The notes under the pieces were generated by a model, which ran no database searches, was not told where the DNA came from, and worked only from the letters and a program-made list of their open reading frames with translations. A DNA stretch of 25,050 bases from assembly GCA_035264365.1 (NCBI GenBank), contig DATFQI010000293.1, positions 1 to 25,050 on the forward strand. The letters are read 5' to 3'. This stretch comes from DATFQI01 sp035264365 (GTDB lineage: Bacteria > Actinomycetota > Thermoleophilia > Solirubrobacterales > Solirubrobacteraceae). Shown here piece after piece: positions 1-8,232 of the stretch. Made by a program: the position numbers and the translations under genes. Each line of letters starts with the position of its first letter. Position 1 is the first letter of the stretch.

Positions 1-2
1 TC

Positions 3-2405
3 GACCCGCGGATGGGCCGGATGATCCTCGAGGCGGGCGAGCTCGACTGCGCCGCGGAGGTGATCCCGATCGTCGCCGCGCTCTCGATCCAGGACCCGCG
101 CGAGCGCCCCGCCGAGCAGCGCGCCCAGGCCGACCAGCAGCACGCGCGCTTCGCCGACGAGACGTCCGACTTCCTCGCCTACCTCAACCTCTGGCGCTAC
201 CTCCGCGAGCAGCAGCGCGCGCTGTCGGGCAGCCAGTTCCGCAAGCGCTGCAAGGCCGAGTACCTGCACTACCTGCGCGTCCGCGAGTGGCAGGACCTCG
301 CGGGCGAGCTGCGGCGCTCGGCCAAAGAGCTCGGCATCGGCCTCAACCAGCAGCCCGCCGAGCCGACCGCGGTGCACCGGGCGCTGCTGTCCGGGCTGCT
401 CTCGCACGTCGGCGTCAAGGAGGCCCAAGGCCGCGAGTACCTCGGCGCCCGCGGCGCGCGCTTCGCGATCTTCCCCGGCTCCGGGCTGGCGAGGAAGCCG
501 CCCGCGTGGGCGATGGTCGCCGAGCTGGTCGAGACCTCGCGGCTGTGGGGCCGCGACGCCGCGCGCATCGACCCGAAGTGGGTCGAGCCGCTCGCCGAGC
601 ACCTCGTCTCGCGCACCTACTCCGAGCCGCGCTGGGTCGCGAGCCGCGCCTCGGTCGTCGCCACGGAGCGCGTGACGTTGTACGGCCTGCCGATCGTCAC
701 GGGGCGCACGGTCCAGTACGGGCGGATCGACCCCGTGCTCTCGCGCGAGCTGTTCATCCGGCGCGCGCTCGTGGAGGGCGAGTGGGAGACCCGGCACGCG
801 TTCTGGGCCGCGAACCAGGAGCTGCTCGAGGAGGTCGACGCGCTCGAGCGGCGCGCCCGCCGGCGCGACCTGCGCGTGAGCGACGACGCGCTGTTCGCCT
901 TCTACGACGAGCGGATCCCCGCGGACGTCGTCTCCGGCGCGCACTTCGACCGCTGGTGGCGCGACGCCCGCCGCGTCGACCCCGAGCTGCTCACCTACAC
1001 GCGCGAGCTGCTGGTGGCCGACGACGCCGCTGAGGTCGATGCGGGCCGCCCGTCGGAGTGGAAGCAGGGCGAGCTCGTGCTGCCGCTCTCCTACCGCTTC
1101 GAGCCCGGCGCGGAGCACGACGGCGTCACGGTGCACGTGCCGCTGAAGGTGCTGCCGCAGCTGCGCGACGCCGGCTTCGACTGGCTCGTGCCGGCGTTCC
1201 GCGAGGAGCTCGTCACGGCGCTCGTGCGCTCGCTGCCCAAGGACGCGCGGCGCCGCCTCGTGCCCGTGCCCGCGGTCGCCTCCGAGGTACTGGCGGCACT
1301 AAGGCCGCGCAAGGGCCGCTTCGCCGACCAGGTGGCCGCCGAGCTCGGGCGGCTGCGCGGCGTGCGCGTCACGCGCGCCGACTTCGACACCGCTCGGTTG
1401 CCCGCGCACCTGCGGATGACGTTCCGGGTCGAGGACGAGCAGGGCGCGGTGGTGGCCGAGGGCACCGACCTGGCGGAGCTGCGCGAGCGCGTGCGCCCGC
1501 GGTTGCGCGCCGAGCTGGCGAGCGCGGCGCGCGGCCTGGAGACGCGCGGGCTCACCGCGTGGACGATCGGCGAGCTGCCGAAGGTCGTCGCGTTGCCGGG
1601 CACCGGTCAGGCGGTGCGCGGCTATCCGGCGCTCGTCGACGAAGGGGACAGCGTCGCCGTGCGCGTGCTGGAGACTCCGGCGGCGCAGGCCGCCGCGATG
1701 GCGGCCGGGACGCGCCGGCTGCTGCTGCTCGGGATCCCGTCGCCGGTGCGCGGCGTGCAGGCGGGCTTGAGCAACACCCAGCGGCTGGCGCTGGCGGGCG
1801 CCCCGCACGACGGTGTCGGCGCGGTGCTGGCCGACGCCACGACCGCGGCGTTCGACGCGCTGATCGCGGAGGCCGGCGGCCCGGCGTGGGACGATGCGGC
1901 GTTCGAGCGGCTGCGCCGCCACGTGGCCGGGCGGCTACAGGCGAAGACGGGGGAGGTGGTCGCTCAGGTGGCGCGCATCCTCGACGCCGCGCGCGACGTC
2001 GAGCGGCGGCTGGAGACGGTGTCGGCCCCGGCCTTCGAGCCCGCCCGCCGCGACGTGCGCGCCCAGCTCGCCCGGCTCGTGTTTGGAGACTTCGCGACCC
2101 GCACCGGCGCCGCCCGGCTGGCCGACGTAGAGCGCTACCTGGAGGGCGCCGCGCGGCGCCTGGATCGTCTGCCCGACGCGACCGCCGTCGACCGCGACCG
2201 GATGCGCGCGGTGCACGAGCTCGAGCAGGCCTACCGCGCCAGGCTCGACGGCTGGCCGCGCGGCCGCGCGCTCCCCGCCGCCCTGCGCGAGGTGCCGTGG
2301 ATGCTCGAGGAGCTGCGGATCAGCCAGTTCGCCCAGGGCCTCGGCACCCGCGGACCGGTGTCCGCGAAGCGCATCCGCCGCGCGCTCGACGAGGCCACCG
2401 CCTAG
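3..2405 (+). CDS. hrpA: ATP-dependent RNA helicase HrpA, C-terminal part (5' truncated by window edge)
   Basis: The reading frame is open from the first bases of the window, so the N-terminal DEAH helicase core lies outside. What remains starts in the helicase-associated HA2 region (residues DPRMGRMILEAGELDC, typical after helicase motif VI). It continues through an OB-fold NTP-binding segment (about residues 115-205, with HVGVKEAQGREYLGARG and FAIFPGSGLARKPPAW) and ends in a long DUF3418-type domain (about 215-795). This order is characteristic of the large bacterial HrpA helicases, which unwind structured RNA and have been linked to mRNA processing and ribosome rescue. The first visible ATG (position 12) is internal, not the start. 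It ends with TAG 22 nt before the next gene on the same strand. The identification is firm. The absent Walker motifs simply reflect the window edge. Confidence 0.9.
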   Translation, partial: DPRMGRMILEAGELDCAAEVIPIVAALSIQDPRERPAEQRAQADQQHARFADETSDFLAYLNLWRYLREQQRALSGSQFRKRCKAEYLHYLRVREWQDLAGELRRSAKELGIGLNQQPAEPTAVHRALLSGLLSHVGVKEAQGREYLGARGARFAIFPGSGLARKPPAWAMVAELVETSRLWGRDAARIDPKWVEPLAEHLVSRTYSEPRWVASRASVVATERVTLYGLPIVTGRTVQYGRIDPVLSRELFIRRALVEGEWETRHAFWAANQELLEEVDALERRARRRDLRVSDDALFAFYDERIPADVVSGAHFDRWWRDARRVDPELLTYTRELLVADDAAEVDAGRPSEWKQGELVLPLSYRFEPGAEHDGVTVHVPLKVLPQLRDAGFDWLVPAFREELVTALVRSLPKDARRRLVPVPAVASEVLAALRPRKGRFADQVAAELGRLRGVRVTRADFDTARLPAHLRMTFRVEDEQGAVVAEGTDLAELRERVRPRLRAELASAARGLETRGLTAWTIGELPKVVALPGTGQAVRGYPALVDEGDSVAVRVLETPAAQAAAMAAGTRRLLLLGIPSPVRGVQAGLSNTQRLALAGAPHDGVGAVLADATTAAFDALIAEAGGPAWDDAAFERLRRHVAGRLQAKTGEVVAQVARILDAARDVERRLETVSAPAFEPARRDVRAQLARLVFGDFATRTGAARLADVERYLEGAARRLDRLPDATAVDRDRMRAVHELEQAYRARLDGWPRGRALPAALREVPWMLEELRISQFAQGLGTRGPVSAKRIRRALDEATA

Positions 2406-2427
2406 CGCGCCTGCTAGGACCGTAGGG

Positions 2428-4092
2428 GTGCGCCGGCGCCGCCGCTCGAGCTTCTCGTCGACCCCCGACGGCATGGGCCGCGTGCTATGGCTGCAGCCCG
2501 CGGGGATCCAGCGCCGCCCCCGCCGGCGGCCGCCGATCGTGCCGATCCTGCTGCTGCTGGTCGTGCTCGCAGGGGCGGCGGGCGCCGGCTACGTGCTGCT
2601 CGCGCGCCAGGCCGCGAGCGACCGCCGCCAGGATGCCGTCGACCGCTTCGTCGCGGCCTGGGAGAAGCGCGACTATCCGGCGATGTGGCGCACGATCACG
2701 CCGGAGCGGCGCCGCGACTGGCCGCTGGCGGACTTCTCGTCGAGCTACCGGATCGCGGCCGACGAGGCGACGCTCCGCGACGTCGAGGTGCGCCCGGTCG
2801 GCGACCCCGTCGACGGCCGCGTGGACGCGCGGGTGCGCGTGCGCACCCGCGACTTCGGCGAGTTGCGCGGCACGATGGCGCTGAAGGTCGCCGACCACGA
2901 CGGCGAGTCCTACCTCGACTGGTCGCCGTCGTGGCGGCTACCGGGCCTGCGCGACGGCGAGAACGTCCGCCGCCGCGTCCTGCAGCGCCCCGACCGCCGG
3001 CCGATCCTCGCCGCCGACGGCAGCCGCCTCGACGCGGAGCCGACGATGGCCTCGATCATCGGCACGCTGCCCGCCGGCGACGACCCCGGCTCGGGTCTGC
3101 AGGCGCTCTACGACCGGCGGCTGGGCGGCCGCCCCGGCGCGGAGCTGCGCTTCGGCAAGCGGGTCGTCAAGCGCGTCGAGGTCAAGCGCGGCCGCGCGCT
3201 GCGCACGACGCTGTCGCCGAGGCTGCAGCGGATCGCGACGAACGCGCTCGGCGACCGGCTCGGCGGCATCGCCGTGATCCGCCCGAAGACGGGCCGCGTG
3301 CTCGCGATGGCCGGGATCGCGGCCTCCGGCCCGCAGCCGCCCGGCTCGACGTTCAAGATCGTCACGCTCGCGGGCGCGCTGCAGAGCGGCGTCGTGAGCC
3401 CCGAGAGCTCGTATCCCGTCCAGACGGCGACGACGCTGTCGGGCGTCCGGCTCGCCAACGCCAGCAACGAGTCCTGCGGGGGCTCGCTCGCGACGTCCTT
3501 CGCGCATTCCTGCAACTCGGTGTTCGCGCCGATCGGCGCCAAGCTGGGCGCGAAGCGGCTCGTGCGCTACGCCGAGGCGTTCGGCTTCAACGCGAAGCCG
3601 CGCCTGCCGGGAGAGAAGGCCAGCTCGATCGCGCGCGACCTGCGCGACGACCTCGCGGTCGGCTCGGCCGCGATCGGCCAGGAGCGCGACCTGGCCACCG
3701 CGGTGCAGATGGCCTCGGTCGGGGCGACGATCGCCAACCGCGGAGTGCGGATGCGCCCGCGCGTCGTCAGCTCCGAGCGCGGCGGCCGCAAGCGTGTCGT
3801 CTCGCGCAAGGTCGCGGCGCAGGTGCGCGACATGATGCTCGGCGTCGTGCGCGGCGGCACCGGCAACGCGGCCGCGCTGCCCGGCGTCGAGGTCGCGGGC
3901 AAGACCGGCACGGCCGAGCTGCGCCCGACGCACGGCGGCCCGATCGACCCGAAGAACACCGACGCCTGGTTCGTCGCGTTCGCGCCCGCCTACGACCCGC
4001 AGGTCGCGGTCACGGTGATGCTCGTCGGCGCGGGCCAGGGCGGCGCCACCGCCGCGCCCGTCGCCCGCGAGATGCTCGCCGCGGCGCTCTAG
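2428..4092 (+). CDS. Class B penicillin-binding protein with MecA-type N-terminal domain
   Basis: A membrane-anchored D,D-transpeptidase that cross-links peptidoglycan on the outer face of the membrane. The basic N-terminus is followed by one membrane segment (about residues 36-59). Next comes an NTF2-like MecA_N-type domain (about 65-175, 'VDRFVAAWEKRDYPAMWRTI') and the transpeptidase domain (about 260-554). The three penicillin-binding motifs are all present: the nucleophile box STFK at 307-310, SCN at 361-363 and KTG at 492-494, so it should be catalytically active. At 554 aa it fits PBPs of the PbpA/PBP2a-like group. The start shown is a GTG. An in-frame ATG at 2473 would remove 15 arginine- and serine-rich residues and is equally possible. 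It lies 22 nt after hrpA, so co-transcription is plausible. Whether it lowers beta-lactam sensitivity cannot be told from sequence. Confidence 0.88.
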   Translation: MRRRRRSSFSSTPDGMGRVLWLQPAGIQRRPRRRPPIVPILLLLVVLAGAAGAGYVLLARQAASDRRQDAVDRFVAAWEKRDYPAMWRTITPERRRDWPLADFSSSYRIAADEATLRDVEVRPVGDPVDGRVDARVRVRTRDFGELRGTMALKVADHDGESYLDWSPSWRLPGLRDGENVRRRVLQRPDRRPILAADGSRLDAEPTMASIIGTLPAGDDPGSGLQALYDRRLGGRPGAELRFGKRVVKRVEVKRGRALRTTLSPRLQRIATNALGDRLGGIAVIRPKTGRVLAMAGIAASGPQPPGSTFKIVTLAGALQSGVVSPESSYPVQTATTLSGVRLANASNESCGGSLATSFAHSCNSVFAPIGAKLGAKRLVRYAEAFGFNAKPRLPGEKASSIARDLRDDLAVGSAAIGQERDLATAVQMASVGATIANRGVRMRPRVVSSERGGRKRVVSRKVAAQVRDMMLGVVRGGTGNAAALPGVEVAGKTGTAELRPTHGGPIDPKNTDAWFVAFAPAYDPQVAVTVMLVGAGQGGATAAPVAREMLAAAL

Positions 4093-4148
4093 CCGCCCGT
4101 TTCGGATCCGCCCCGGCGAGGCAACCTTCTTGCGAGAGCAACGAATCC

Positions 4149-4153
4149 GGAGG
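4149..4153 (+). promoter_or_regulatory. Shine-Dalgarno site of the DoxX gene
   Basis: GGAGG, six bases before the ATG at 4160. It fixes the start of the DoxX gene. Just upstream, TTGC-GAGA-GCAA (4130-4141) could form a tiny hairpin capped by a GNRA-type loop. Confidence 0.75.
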
Positions 4154-4159
4154 CGATTC

Positions 4160-4756
4160 ATGAACGTCGGAAGACTCCTGTTGAGAGGCGTGGTCGGACC
4201 GCTGTTCGTCGGCCACGGCACGCAGAAGCTGTTCGGCTGGTTCGACGGCCACGGGCCGGACGCGACCGGCGGCTTCTTCGAGAGCATCGGGCTGCGCCCC
4301 GGCAAGCGCCACGCCACGGCCGCGGGCTGGAGCGAGACGCTCGGCGGCGTGCTGCTCACGCTCGGCGCGCTGACCCCGGTCGCGCAGACGCTGATCACCG
4401 GCACGATGGTCACGGCGATCCGCAAGGTGCACGCCCAGAACGGGCCGTGGGTGACCGCCAACGGCTTCGAGTACAACCTCACGCTGATCGCGCTCACCGC
4501 CGCGCTGACCGAGACGGGTCCCGGCAGCCCGTCGGTCGACGCGGCCCTGTTCGGCGACTCCCTGAAGGGCAAGGGCTGGGCGCTCGCCGCGCTGGCCGCC
4601 GGCGTCGCCGGCTCCTACCTGGTCACCGAGCGCATGGTCGAGGCCACGCCGGAGCCGGCCCCGCAGGAGGGCCACGCCGACGTGCCGGGCGATCCCGCCC
4701 TCGAGCAGCAGCCGCGGTTCGAGCGCGAGCCGGTCAACACCGAACAGACCGCGTAG
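4160..4756 (+). CDS. DoxX family membrane protein
   Basis: A 198-residue integral membrane protein of the DoxX/DoxD family, with about four hydrophobic helices. The family motif follows the first helix (LLLRGVVGPLFVGHGTQKLFGWFDGHG), and the third helix region carries ALTPVAQTLITGTMV. Family members have been linked to quinone or thiol redox balance, but many have no proven role. I chose the ATG at 4160 because a strong Shine-Dalgarno GGAGG lies at 4149-4153 with 6 nt spacing. A TTG 30 nt upstream would keep the frame but places that site inside the coding region. The last 45 residues are hydrophilic, acidic and glutamine/proline-rich, probably a disordered cytoplasmic tail. It is separated from the PBP by 67 nt and may have its own promoter. 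Confidence 0.88.
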   Translation: MNVGRLLLRGVVGPLFVGHGTQKLFGWFDGHGPDATGGFFESIGLRPGKRHATAAGWSETLGGVLLTLGALTPVAQTLITGTMVTAIRKVHAQNGPWVTANGFEYNLTLIALTAALTETGPGSPSVDAALFGDSLKGKGWALAALAAGVAGSYLVTERMVEATPEPAPQEGHADVPGDPALEQQPRFEREPVNTEQTA

Positions 4757-4766
4757 GAAAACCGGA

Positions 4767-4782
4767 CCCGTCGTTGTACGGG
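4767..4782 (+). terminator. Small hairpin after the DoxX gene (weak terminator candidate)
   Basis: CCCGT (4767-4771) and ACGGG (4778-4782) pair around a 6-nt loop, 10 nt after the DoxX stop codon. There is no T-tract, so an intrinsic terminator is only weakly supported. Confidence 0.3.
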
Positions 4783-4827
4783 CGCCCGAACCTGGACACT
4801 CGTACTGGTCCCGTGGGCCGGGCGCCC
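4780..4827. repeat. Twin GGGCGCCC palindromes upstream of the zinc-ribbon gene
   Basis: Two identical 8-bp palindromes GGGCGCCC lie at 4780-4787 and 4820-4827, exactly 40 bp apart, in the 95-bp gap before the gene at 4852. The second also takes part in a local stem (TGGGC at 4815-4819 with GCCCA at 4824-4828). They could be a regulatory pair, but high GC makes such short palindromes common. Confidence 0.4.
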
Positions 4828-4851
4828 AGGGTCGGGGAGACTGCGTCCACC

Positions 4852-5178
4852 ATGAGACGCCGAAACCCCGCCAGCAAGCCCGAAGCAGGACTCGAAGTCT
4901 GCCCGGTGTGCGGGCGCGACTTCGTGCAACCCGTCTCCTGGGAGCCCGCCGGCGAAGCGGCCTGGTGGATGTTCCTGCGCTGCGGCGAGTGCGGCATGTC
5001 GCGCGAGGTCGCCGTCAGCAACGCCGACGCCGACCGCTTCGAGCGCGCCCTGCACGCCCGCGCCTCTGTGCTCGCCGCCCAGGCGCGCCAGCTCGAGGAG
5101 GAGCGGGTGTCGGCGGAGATCGACGCCTTCGCCACCGCGCTCGAGCAGGACCTGATCGACGCGGACTTCTTCGCCTAG
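4852..5178 (+). CDS. Small zinc-ribbon protein, function unknown
   Basis: A 108-residue cytoplasmic protein. Two cysteine knuckles, CPVC at 17-20 and CGEC at 44-47, are separated by a Trp-rich segment (SWEPAGEAAWWMFLR), giving a four-cysteine zinc ribbon of about 35 residues. The rest (about 55-108) is a predicted acidic amphipathic helix ending in EQDLIDADFFA. I do not know a characterised homologue. From memory, short proteins of this layout recur in Thermoleophilia genomes, but I cannot verify that here. The ATG at 4852 is the first start in a frame running cleanly to TAG 5176-5178. That TAG overlaps the convergent permease stop in CTAG. The zinc ribbon could bind nucleic acid or a protein partner; this is inference. 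Confidence 0.7.
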   Translation: MRRRNPASKPEAGLEVCPVCGRDFVQPVSWEPAGEAAWWMFLRCGECGMSREVAVSNADADRFERALHARASVLAAQARQLEEERVSAEIDAFATALEQDLIDADFFA

Positions 5179-6044
5179 GCCGTCACGTCGCGCCGCACGA
5201 ACACCGTCAGCGCGGCGAACAGCGACGGCACCGCGTAGAGCGCCGACACCCACGCGGCGCGCACGATCGGATCCCAGTCGATCGGGTCGCGCAGCAGGCC
5301 TTGCCAGGCGTTGAACTGCGTCGACAGCAGGTACGGGTCGAGGAAGTCCAGCGCGGCCAGGGCACCGAGCACCTGCATGACGATCGAGGTCATCAGCACG
5401 CCGACCACCGCCGCGGCGGAGTTGCGCGTGACGACCGACAGCAGCAGCCCGATCGAGGCGATCGCGAGCACCGGCATGAGGTACGCGAGCGTGCCCGCGC
5501 CGATCAGCGCGATCCCGTGTCCCGTGCTCACCCGCGTGCCCGAGAGCAGCGTCACCGGGTCGAAGCCGAAGGCCAGCCCGCCGAGCAGCAGCCCCGAGCC
5601 GACGTACAGCGCGAGCACGAGCGCCGCGTAGCTGAAGGCGGCGAGCGCCTTGGCGGCGATCACGTGCCAGCGCTCGACCGAGCGCGTGAGGATCGTCTTC
5701 AGCGTGCCGTTCTGGTCCTCGGTCGCGACGATGTCGCCGGCCACGAGCGCGGTGATCAGCGGGATCAGCCAGATCGAGCCGAACGTCAAGCAGACGAGCG
5801 GGATGGCGAGCCCGGTCTCGCGCACGAAGGACCCGAACGCCACCTCGTCCGGGCCGCCGCCGCCCGGGTCCGCCAGCAGCGCGACGACGAAGATGACCGG
5901 CACGACGATCGCCGCGCCCAGGCCGAGGAAGGTCCGCTTCTGCGCCAGCAGCTTCCGGAGCTCCCAGCGGTAGACGGTGCCGGTGGCCGGGCGGCGGCCG
6001 CGGGCGGCGGGCATCGCAGCGGGACGGGCGCCGATCGCGCTCAT
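5175..6044 (-). CDS. ABC transporter permease (ABC-2 type)
   Basis: A 289-residue membrane protein with about six transmembrane helices. After a basic N-terminus (YRWELRKLLAQKRTF, the usual cytoplasmic lead-in of ABC-2 permeases) comes helix 1 at about residues 39-58. A periplasm-side loop with PGGGGPDEVAF follows, then five further hydrophobic stretches. It pairs with the ATPase encoded just upstream: its ATG overlaps the ATPase stop by 4 nt (ATGA, 6041-6044), so translation is probably coupled. Partner and substrate are unknown. ABC-2 systems of this shape export lipids, antibiotics or polymers, or act in envelope stress defence. The 3' end overlaps the convergent zinc-ribbon gene by four bases. 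Confidence 0.87.
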   Translation of the reverse strand: MSAIGARPAAMPAARGRRPATGTVYRWELRKLLAQKRTFLGLGAAIVVPVIFVVALLADPGGGGPDEVAFGSFVRETGLAIPLVCLTFGSIWLIPLITALVAGDIVATEDQNGTLKTILTRSVERWHVIAAKALAAFSYAALVLALYVGSGLLLGGLAFGFDPVTLLSGTRVSTGHGIALIGAGTLAYLMPVLAIASIGLLLSVVTRNSAAAVVGVLMTSIVMQVLGALAALDFLDPYLLSTQFNAWQGLLRDPIDWDPIVRAAWVSALYAVPSLFAALTVFVRRDVTA

Positions 6045-6994
6045 CGCAACGCCCCCGCGCGCTCCGCGTCCACAGGCGCCGGCGCGGTGTCGCCCTCGGT
6101 CATGCGGAAGAACAGCTCCTCGAGCGAGGCGGTCCGCGGGACGAGGGCTGCGATGCCGATGCCGGCCTCGCCGAGCGCGACCGACAGCGCGGCGACCGCC
6201 TCCGCTTCGGCCGTCAGCGTCAGGCCGCCGTCGGCGAAGCGGACGTCGGTCACGCCAGGGCGCTCGGCGGCCAGCGCGGCCGCACGCATGTCGTCGGTCG
6301 TGCGCAGCGCGTAGCGGCCGGCGGTCGAGGCGAGCAGGTCCGGAAGCGAGCCCTCATAGACGACGCGGCCCGTGCGGACGATCGCCACGCGATCGCACAG
6401 CTCCTCGACCTCGCCCATCAGGTGCGACGAGAGCAGCACGGTGATGCCCTGGCCGGCCAGCCGGCGGACGAGCCGGCGCATGTCGCGCATGCCGCCGGGG
6501 TCAAGGCCGGTGGTGGGCTCGTCGAGCAACAGCAGCCGCGGGTCGCGCACGAGCGCGGCGGCGATGCCGAGCCGCTGGCGCATGCCGTGGGAGTAGCCGC
6601 CGACGCGGTCCTTGGCACGGGCGCTCAGCTCGACCGTGTCGAGCGCCTCGCCGATGCGGGCGCCGGCGCCGCCGCCGTCGAGCGCCGCGACCAGCTCGAG
6701 GTTGCGGCGCCCGCTGAGGTACGGGTAGAAGCGCGGCGCCTCGACGAACCCCGCGACGCCGTCCAGGGCGCGCGCCCCATCGACCAGGGGGTCGCGCCCG
6801 AACAGCTTCACGCTGCCCGCGTCGGGCCGGATCAGCCCGAGCAGCATGCGCAGCGAGGTCGTCTTGCCGGCGCCGTTGGGGCCGAGATAGCCGTAGACCT
6901 CGCCGGCGCCGACCGTGAGGTCGACGTCGTCGACCGCCGTCACGTCGCCGTAGCGCTTGATCAGGCCGCGCGCCTCGACCGGGGTGGCACTCAT
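6041..6994 (-). CDS. ABC transporter ATP-binding protein (DrrA-like)
   Basis: A 317-residue ATPase that powers the ABC-2 permease encoded next. Walker A is GPNGAGKTT at residues 38-46. The signature is YSHGMRQ at 134-140, the variant common in DrrA/CcmA-type exporters in place of LSGGQ. Walker B is LLLLDEPTTGLDP from 154. The switch histidine follows in LLSSHLMGEVEELCD. The last ~95 residues form the extra C-terminal domain typical of drug- and lipid-exporter ATPases. The start codon overlaps the stop of the LolA-like gene by 4 nt, and the stop overlaps the permease start by 4 nt, so the three genes form a tight translational unit. Confidence 0.92.
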   Translation of the reverse strand: MSATPVEARGLIKRYGDVTAVDDVDLTVGAGEVYGYLGPNGAGKTTSLRMLLGLIRPDAGSVKLFGRDPLVDGARALDGVAGFVEAPRFYPYLSGRRNLELVAALDGGGAGARIGEALDTVELSARAKDRVGGYSHGMRQRLGIAAALVRDPRLLLLDEPTTGLDPGGMRDMRRLVRRLAGQGITVLLSSHLMGEVEELCDRVAIVRTGRVVYEGSLPDLLASTAGRYALRTTDDMRAAALAAERPGVTDVRFADGGLTLTAEAEAVAALSVALGEAGIGIAALVPRTASLEELFFRMTEGDTAPAPVDAERAGALR

Positions 6995-8160
6995 CGCAGG
7001 GCCCGTGCCGCGTTCTCGACGGCGGCCGGCGGGACCGAGCCGACCAGCGTGTAGCTGACCCCGCCGCGCTCGAAGGTGACCATCGTCCCGAGCGCGGTCG
7101 CGAGCTCGGTGCCCGTCGCCCCGTCGATGTTCACCTGCGGGAGCCCGGCCATGCCGCCCGCGGGCCGACCCTCGTCACGCGACGCCTCGTGCTGGAGCAC
7201 GAGGATGCCGCCGAGGCCTTCGCCGTAGACGCTCAGCGCGCCGGTGGAGCCGTCCAGGCGGACGAGCCTGACCTCCTGGCGCGGCAGGCCGGCCAGCTCG
7301 CGCGGGGCGGCGAGCCGGAAGCCGAGTTCGCGCTGGACGGCCTCGGCGCCCGCGACGCCGGCGTCGCCGTGCTGGCCGCCGGGATGGCCGGCGGGCGGGT
7401 CGACGTCCACGATCTCGGTGCCGGCCGGCACGGCGATCCGCAGGTCGCCGTCCGGGACCTGCCCGAACGAGATGTCGGTGACCGCGAGCTCGAGCACGGG
7501 CTCGGTGGAGTCCTGTGCGTAGACGGCGGCGCGCAGCGGCACGCCCTTCACGGCGTCCCACGCGAGCTCGCCGGCGCCGAGCAGCCCGCCGTCGTCCTTC
7601 GGGGCGATCCGCACGGTGTAGCTCGGACGGCCCGCGGTCGACGTCGGCTTCGCGCCGGACAGCGTCCAGGCGCGGGCGAGGCGGTCGAGCCCGCGGCGGA
7701 CGTCCGCGAGCGTGGCGGGCTCGCGCTCGGCCTTGCGCGGCCGCTCTTCGGGCATCGCGACGCGGTAGACGGTCTTCGCCGACGCGTCGTAGATGCTCAG
7801 CGTGCGGCCGTCGGAGGCGATCTGGGCGTCGCCGGCGTCGGACTGCAGCTCGAGCCGGAAGCGGCCGTCGCGCGCCATCCACAGCCGGCCGTCCGCGCCG
7901 GCGGCGAGCGCGCTCTCGCCGCCGTTCGGCAGCGAGCCGGACGGCAGCAGGCCGTTCGTGAAGGAGATGCGGGCGCTGATGCCCGCCACCGCGGGCGCGT
8001 TGGCCGCGTCGAGGATCGCACGGTCCAGCGCCTTCGGCTCGGGCTTCGGATCGGCGCCGATCAGGCCGGCCTGGGCGATCGCCGCCGTCGCCGCGAGCAC
8101 GGCGACGGCGGCGACGATCGCGAGCAGCCGGCGGGAGGAGAGGGTTCGGAGTCGTCTCAT
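6991..8160 (-). CDS. Secreted or membrane-anchored LolA-like protein with DUF4367-like C-terminus
   Basis: A 389-residue exported protein. A basic N-terminus is followed by a single hydrophobic segment (about residues 11-32), a signal peptide or anchor without a lipobox. The central part (about 45-250) resembles the LolA/LppX-like beta fold: GRFRLELQSDAGDAQIASDGRTLSIYDASAKTVYRV is the pattern used by lipoprotein-carrier-like proteins. The C-terminus (about 330-389, TALGTMVTFERGGVSYTLVGSVP) resembles DUF4367. Actinobacterial proteins of this type are often encoded with an ABC exporter and a two-component system, as here. It may bind a lipid or sense envelope state outside the membrane; this is inference. 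The start is an ATG with AAGGA 7 nt upstream. Confidence 0.75.
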   Translation of the reverse strand: MRRLRTLSSRRLLAIVAAVAVLAATAAIAQAGLIGADPKPEPKALDRAILDAANAPAVAGISARISFTNGLLPSGSLPNGGESALAAGADGRLWMARDGRFRLELQSDAGDAQIASDGRTLSIYDASAKTVYRVAMPEERPRKAEREPATLADVRRGLDRLARAWTLSGAKPTSTAGRPSYTVRIAPKDDGGLLGAGELAWDAVKGVPLRAAVYAQDSTEPVLELAVTDISFGQVPDGDLRIAVPAGTEIVDVDPPAGHPGGQHGDAGVAGAEAVQRELGFRLAAPRELAGLPRQEVRLVRLDGSTGALSVYGEGLGGILVLQHEASRDEGRPAGGMAGLPQVNIDGATGTELATALGTMVTFERGGVSYTLVGSVPPAAVENAARALR

Positions 8161-8192
8161 GGGGAGGTCCTTCGAGCGGGGGGAGAGACCGA

Positions 8193-8223
8193 GTTGTACG
8201 GGCGGTCCTTGATAGATCCTTGA
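8193..8223 (-). promoter_or_regulatory. Candidate response-regulator-dependent promoter: two TCAAGGA repeats at 11-bp spacing
   Basis: Read on the minus strand, TCAAGGA occurs at 8223-8217 and again at 8212-8206, exactly 11 bp apart. Tandem sites at 11-bp pitch are how OmpR/PhoB-family regulators bind DNA. A possible -10 hexamer TACAAC follows at 8198-8193, 7 bp beyond the second repeat, as expected if the regulator replaces the -35 contact. This is the 72-bp gap between the kinase gene and the LolA-like gene, so the TCS encoded upstream probably drives the LolA-ABC genes. Confidence 0.55.
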
Positions 8224-8232
8224 GAGCGGGCG

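Noticed and set aside
287..1033. 248-residue plus-strand frame inside hrpA, and similar frames at 1058-2425 and 2487-4163
   Set aside because: Arg/Ala/Pro-rich shadows of hrpA and the PBP gene with no domain pattern.
2938..4572. 544-residue minus-strand frame across the PBP and DoxX genes
   Set aside because: No recognisable domain; it is antisense to two well-supported genes.
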